Assembly: GCF_040939455.1 (NCBI RefSeq)
Contig: NC_134112.1
Coordinates: 25,505,001-25,569,000, forward strand
Origin: Microcebus murinus
Lineage: Eukaryota > Chordata > Mammalia > Primates > Cheirogaleidae
Direction of reading: 5' to 3'
DNA: 64,000 nucleotides
A model generated the notes under the pieces. It did not search any database, was not told where the DNA came from, and worked only from the letters and a program-made list of their open reading frames with translations. Shown here piece after piece: positions 58,566 through 64,000 of this stretch (its first letter is position 1; each line of letters opens with the position of its first letter). The position numbers were made by a program, and so were the translations under genes.

Positions 58566-60379
58566 GTTATTAGTAGGCCTTGGTCCAGACTTGCAGAAGG
58601 ACCCAGTGCATACTCAGAAGCACTGTTTTCAAAGTCAGGATTTTCTGGAAAGGGTCACTGGAGAGATCCAGGAGAAATGGGAACCTACAGCTACCATGGA
58701 ATCACTGAAAGGGATGGACACTCCTCAGAATTTCCAAGGACCCCAAACCCTGGAAGGATTTCAGTTCAACTTAAAAATGGTTGTTGAGAGATGACAGTCT
58801 TGGATTGGAAGAGGAGCCAATATGGCATGTGATTGATCAATGAGGAATAAGATCAAAAACCCACATCTGTCTGTCCACTAAGAAACCTTTCAGAGAAACT
58901 ATCTTGGAAAGCAAACCTGCACGTAGTGTGCCTGGTTCTCTTCCAAGGCATTAGGAGCAGATGTGGGGCTGGGTGGTCTTACTGAAACGAAACATCCCAT
59001 CTGCTTTACGCCTACCACTCGAGGCTGCCTCTATAGTCACACAGGCATGTTGCAAGTTTGGCAGGGCCTAGAAGAGTCTACTATCAGAAGTATCAAACGT
59101 AGTGCTATTCACAGGGAACCAGTGATGGAGGACACACACATCCTGGGAAAGATGACTAGCAGGACCAGGTGAGAAATGCCAGAAGAGGATGGCAAGTGCA
59201 ACTGGAATTTGGATTCAGAGAGCCCTTGCAGCTTCAGTGGGCAGGGAACGAATGCTAGACTTATTTTAGGGGATCACAGGCAAATCAACACAAGAACATC
59301 TGATCTAGAATGCAGCATACACCCCCTCTTGAATTATAAACTTAGTTGATGTGCACATGCTGTCAAATCAAGATAAAAAAATGGTGAAGTCTTAATAACT
59401 AGTTGTCTGATCCACAAATGGGTGGAGGCTGTTTGTTGGATTGTTTCCCACTGATCTGATGTTTGAACTGATCTGATGATTTGGGTACACATAGCTTAAA
59501 GCCTTCCCAGGAACTGAACAATATGAATTAATTCAAAATAACAGACTTCACCTGAAAACCTGCAGTACTTGAGGGGCAGGAGCTGCTGGGCTGTTGGATA
59601 TGCCAGCTGCCCTCCCCAGCTCTCATTCCCTCCTTGCTGTCTTCCTTTCATTCATCCCTGTCTTGGTCTATTCCTGGAGTGGTGGAACTTCCAGGGATGA
59701 GTATAGAGATAATCACTAATCGGGGCATTGATTGAAAGGTATCCTTTCCACCTTCCCTTTTAAAGCTCAAAAAATTGTCTCCAACTCCTCCTCTCTCCAT
59801 GACACTAATAAAACAAAACAAAACTACTTTTAAAAAGTAAAGATACCTAACTCTAATGAGCAGGCTGTGAGATGCCAAACAATTTAAATCCCCTGAGTAT
59901 ATTTTAATGATTGTCTTCTATTTCAGGGAAGCAGAGGCCTGAGAGGCCCCTGGAACTTCTAGACTAAGGATCTGGTGCACCTCGTGCACGCGTGTTTTGG
60001 AAGGAGGTCATTTCGAAGCCTGCTTCTTGCCATCACTCCAGACCTTCCGTGAATTAATTTAGATTTAGGTGAAAAATCTCACCCTCTCTGTATATGGCAG
60101 AATTTCTCTGGGATGCAAAGTGGAGACAGAGACCCCTCAGTCCTACTTGCAATGCGGGCTTTAGGGGCTCATGAACATGCCCTGAGTTACCCCACCCACG
60201 GAGGATTAGGGCAGCAGTGCTGGTGCATGAGAAGCTAACTGGCTATTTTGAGCCCTTTTACCTAAAGCAATGAAAAAATAATCACGTTGTCTGCTGGATT
60301 AAAAGTTTTCAACAGATGACCAGCTTGGTTCTTTAAAAAAACAACAACAACAAAAAAAAACACACACACATAAAAGGAG
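58566..60379. other. Unique sequence, no gene recognised
   Basis: No nameable repeat. A CAACAACAAC/A-run and CACACACACA patch lies at 60339-60371, just before the next entry. Confidence 0.4.
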
Positions 60380-61080
60380 TGAAACACACAGCATGCAAAT
60401 GAGAGGCACAAACGCTTTTGTTTGTTGGAGATTAATTTTTGTGGAAAGTTGTACATTGCAGATTGCAATCAACCTGACAAGTCCTCTCCCTCCTGCTCCG
60501 TCTCTCAGTTGGCTTTGAGGAGCCGCGCTTCCAAGTTTGAGGATTCATCTTGTCTGATTAATGATGTGTACACAGAGATTTCAGTCTCATCTTCCTTCTC
60601 TTGGTCCTTTTTATTCAGTTGTTTGCTGTGCTACAACCCTGCGGATAGATGGTTCTGCCGTGATAAATGTAAAGTTTGCATAAGCCATGTAACAGCAGGA
60701 CAGCCTATTATCACTGTACATTTTCCATGGCTGTGCAAACCTCTGTAGGCTATTTTATTGCTAATAGATCCACAGAGAAACAGTAGTGATTTTACGACTC
60801 TTTTTAAAATGGAAATTCATGTTTGAGAAATACAACTGGGAGGAAACAGATGTAAACCACTTAAGCATTTGCAGAAAATTGAGATGCACACTCTTATTTA
60901 CAGACCTACATAGCCTCCATCGCTTTATTTTCAAAATTAAAATAAGCAATCTGTTTACCATGGGAAATGAGGAACTGTAAACTTGTTGTTTTTCCTTTTA
61001 CACGGCAATGGCCGCCATCGTTGGGTTTAACGGCAGAGCTGAAGCAGGGTGGCAATTTTTTCCCCCTTAGGTTTTATTGT
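60380..61080. promoter_or_regulatory. Conserved non-coding element candidate with octamer and YY1-type motif
   Basis: Seven hundred bases without a repeat. It carries a perfect POU octamer ATGCAAAT at 60393-60400, a TCTGATTAATGATGTG homeodomain-rich segment (about 60554), a TTTTATTGCTAATAG segment, and near 61011-61022 GCCGCCATCGTT, whose reverse strand holds the YY1-type core ATGGCGGC. CpGs are retained in an AT-rich setting. No frame is coding. This is the strongest regulatory candidate by motif content, but it remains an inference. Confidence 0.45.
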
Positions 61081-61511
61081 CTATAACACATTCCCTCTGT
61101 AATCTGTGTGAGAGGTAGGCAAGTGGGAAAGATTTTAGTATAACTGTATGTCTGAATTCACATTATGCTTTAACAGCTGAAATGATTACCAGACACATTA
61201 GAAGAATTTTAACCGGGTATTTAACACTATCTGTAAATTGCTTAAAATATTGGAAGAGTCAACCTCTACAAAAATGCCTTTATGTCGCTGAACACTAAAG
61301 TACAACCCATCCAAAAACATTTAGTCTTGCCTTGTCCCAACCTTCACCCATCTTAAGGAATTGTGACAAATGTCACATTTTGGAAAGAATGTATAAATTG
61401 AAGTATCATAAAACAATACCAGTGAGATATATGAACCAGCTTATCAGAGCAAGTTCCTTCTGACATGCGGAGACTCCTCTGGTTTTTTTATTTATTTATT
61501 GTTAGTTTTGG
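61081..61511. other. AT-rich unique sequence
   Basis: No gene or nameable repeat; may continue the conserved-looking block upstream. Confidence 0.35.
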
Positions 61512-61940
61512 AGCTACTTTTTTTGTGGTGGTAAAATATGCATAAAATTGACCATTTTAACCATTTCTAAGTGTGCAAATTTAATGGCATTAAATGCATT
61601 CACCTTGTTGTGCAACCATCACCACCATCCATCTCCAGAATTTTTTCATCCCAAACTGAGATTCCACACCCATGAAAGCAACAGCTGCCCATTCCCCTCT
61701 TCTTCCAGCCCCTGGTAACCTCTATTCCACTTTCTGTCTATGAATTTGCCTATTCTCGGTACCTCATGGAAGTGGAATCCTACGATATTTGTCCTTTGGT
61801 GTCTGGCTTATTACATTTCGCATAATGTTTTCAAGGTTCATGTTGTAGCATGTGTCAGCATTTCATTCCTTTTTAAGGCCAAGTGATGGTCCATGGTATG
61901 TGCCTATCACATTTTGTCTATCATCCATGCATCACTAATC
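61512..61940 (-). mobile_element. L1M 3' UTR fragment, antisense
   Basis: TGGTGGTAAAATATGCATAA, ATTCACCTTGTTGTGCAACC, ATCACCACCATCCATCTCCA, ACTTTCTGTCTATGAATTTG and TTCAAGGTTCATGTTGTAGC are the reverse strand of the same L1M 3' UTR type as at 33040 and 46346. No coding part remains. Confidence 0.88.
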
Positions 61941-62399
61941 CTGTGATTTTAACATTGACTAGGTATCCCCAGCAGCATCAGGGATGGAGGTGGCCTATTA
62001 TTCCCAAGCACTGCGAAACAGTGGAATAATAAGCTAAAGAGAATGAGAGGTGCCCGGACTAGACCTGCAAAATCTGGCAGGGAGGACTCCTGGAAACTGC
62101 AGGGCTCTGGTCACCGTGTAGCTGCTGCCCGTGCAAATTTTTGCTTTTATCCTAAAGCTTTGTTTTAAACATGAAAGGAGGATAAACTGGTCCTCCTTAG
62201 AAACTGAAGTTCTTTTCAGAGATAAGATATGATGGGCTTTGGCCCAAAGTCAGAGAATAGAATGTGGTGCCAACCCCAATGCCTCCCCACACCGAGCCAC
62301 TCACTGCCCCTTGCTCGTGGGGGAGCCCCAGGAAAGACTCCCTGATCTCGGCCCCTGGGTCCCTTCCAATGTGGCCCAGTGACCAGGCTCTGAGCTCAC

Positions 62400-62860
62400 C
62401 CCTCCTCCGCGCAAACCATACCATATTGAGAGGGTATTAAGTGCATTTACAACCCTATTTGCCATGTACTTCACTCCCTTATGCTAGAGAAATTAAACAA
62501 CTGCCCTCTATTTTCCTTGCTATCTCGTGGCCCATGGAATGTACGGGAGCTCTGTTTCTTGTCCCTGGGTGACACAAGCTAATTACAGACCTGTGCGGAG
62601 GAACCTTCGTGGCTGTCCTGCTGTTGCCGCCGTCACAGTTACCTTGGTTGTCTATGGACTCCCCCATGTTCTTTGCAGTGTTGGGTGTCGTCATTAACAA
62701 AGCAGGGTATTTCACAATACCTGTGTAATTTATTTCTGTCGCCAGTGCAGTAGTATTCAATAATTAAATAACCTCGGGGGTTTGCCTAAACATCTCTGAT
62801 ATTTTATAAGGTAAAATGGATGTTTGTTGAGAGGATATGTTATTAAGGGAGAGATTTGGG
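62400..62860. promoter_or_regulatory. Conserved non-coding element candidate
   Basis: Repeat-free block with mixed AT-rich and CpG-bearing segments: AGGGTATTAAGTGCATTTAC, GACACAAGCTAATTACAGAC (TAATTA at about 62580), GTTGCCGCCGTCACAGTTAC and TTCAATAATTAAATAACCTC. No plausible coding frame. Function inferred from texture and motif content. Confidence 0.4.
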
Positions 62861-62904
62861 GGCATTACATAATGTGTTATGGCATTACCAGAGACAAAAC
62901 ATTT

Positions 62905-63040
62905 TCACATACATTTATTTATTTATTCTATGCAACAATCCCATGAGGTCTTCAGGATAGCCCTATTCTCCTCATTTTACTGATGAGGTCAGGTAATTTT
63001 CCCACAGTCATGGCACTAGTAAGGGATACTGGAGGCCCCT
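62905..63040 (-). repeat. MIR SINE fragment, antisense
   Basis: TATGCAACAATCCCATGAGG, TCATTTTACTGATGAGGTCA and CACAGTCATGGCACTAGTAA are a reverse MIR core. Confidence 0.75.
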
Positions 63041-63134
63041 TTTGGGAGATACACAAGAAACAACCTCATTCAACTCACTCTTAAGGTATGGCAAGTAATT
63101 GGAAGCTTCATATCCAGAAGGAAGAGACAGAATG

Positions 63135-63330
63135 AAAGGAACTCCTATTTATTGAGCTTCTGCAATGTATATCATGTTGCATTTACTGAGCTCCTTCTAG
63201 ATATATTTATCCCATTTCATCTTCATAATGTCTCCAGGAAGTTGGCACTGAGATCCCATTTTTGTAGACGAGCCTCAAAGATGTTATTGGTCCATGTTCT
63301 GCAGCTCATGATGGAGCAAGAAATCAACCA
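63135..63330 (-). repeat. MIR SINE, antisense
   Basis: CCTATTTATTGAGCTTCTGC, ATCCCATTTCATCTTCATAA, TTTTTGTAGACGAGCCTCAA and CATGTTCTGCAGCTCATGA follow the reverse MIR layout. Two antisense MIRs thus lie in tandem here. Confidence 0.7.
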
Positions 63331-64000
63331 CACTTATCAAATGTAAGAGTTCATTGTCCTTCTAAAACATAGGGTAGCCACTGCTTCATTCCAAAGCTGG
63401 CACCTCAGTGCAATTCCCACGTTGGCACCAGTGCTAGCCAGATGTCTTGTGGACATTGCTCCTTTGGAAAAAGGAGCCAGTGAGAAGCTAAGCTGCTCCG
63501 GTTGGGATTGTGGAGGGGTTGGGCGCCAAGGCTCCGCCTCTAAGACCCTCCCTTGCTCTCTGCAGGAGGAAACTGTTGCTTCACAGACCTGCCTGGCCTT
63601 CCAAAAGAGGGATGCAAAGCTGCTGCACTAGCATATTTGCTGGATACGTCATTATTCTTTCACAGTCCCATATCCGTTGAAATGTTTTCAAAGACAAGGA
63701 AAGCAATCCCACGGCAGAACTCCACCTAACCTTTGGCAAAAGCCAAATTCTAAGAAGTCAGTATTTGTGGGAGGCTTATTTGTTCCTCTTTGCTTATTCC
63801 CCATTTAGAGGTACCCAGAGGGAAACGGAGGCTGGGCACAGACATAATCCTGAAGTGTCCTCTGACCTCAGCCCTGGGCTTCCCAAGCATTGGGTCACTG
63901 TGGCATGATGCACATATATGTGCATACGGATCTGGGGGAAGCCTAGCAATGGTCAGTTTTTTAAATTTGTGTGCTTCCACTCGCCTACTTAGGGGAGATA
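63331..64000. other. Unique sequence at window end, no gene seen
   Basis: No nameable repeat and no convincing exon. Confidence 0.4.

Overview
This is 64 kb of mammalian nuclear DNA with no protein-coding gene that I can recognise. The best taxonomic marker is one Alu SINE (about 20149-20479, minus strand). Its linker between the two monomers is roughly 30 bases longer than in human Alu, and I know that form from lemurs and other strepsirrhine primates. Shared old mammalian repeats (MIR, L2, L1M, MaLR-type LTRs, Tigger) fit a primate. No long reading frame has convincing coding character, and most long frames lie in GC-rich, proline/serine-rich or simple-repeat sequence, or cross transposon remains.

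Layout. 1-11 kb is AT-rich and holds few repeats: a 223-bp hAT element with intact 8-bp target duplications (4809-5031), a possible minus-strand exon pair (about 1437-2200), and several stretches of repeat-free AT-rich sequence that look like conserved non-coding elements, the best at 8880-9420 and 10190-10480. 11-17 kb is repeat-rich: an LTR-type repeat, an L1 3' end split by a Tigger DNA transposon, an L1M fragment, a second Tigger-like piece, an MLT1-like LTR and a MIR. 17-38 kb is GC-richer, with scattered MIR and L2 copies, two more MLT1-like LTRs, the Alu, two old L1 pieces, a run of 19 guanines and two CTCF-like motifs. 39.4-41.3 kb is the largest transposon, a 5'-truncated L1 on the minus strand. 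42-54 kb mixes AT-rich non-repetitive blocks with two L1 3'-end pieces, MIRs and an L2. At 55.2-55.9 kb an interspersed repeat carries a 317-base uninterrupted polypyrimidine tract made of 56 TCC units followed by 29 TTC units. 56-64 kb is again AT-rich, with further conserved-element candidates (56520-56990, 60380-61080, 62400-62860), one L1 piece and MIRs.

Interpretation. One recent SINE, one short DNA transposon and many AT-rich, repeat-poor blocks with homeodomain and POU-type motifs suggest a gene desert or long intron that regulates a developmental gene. The target gene lies outside the window or cannot be seen. Conservation cannot be tested here, so every regulatory call is an inference. 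Repeat family names come from recognising consensus sequence by eye; boundaries are approximate unless terminal repeats or target duplications are stated.
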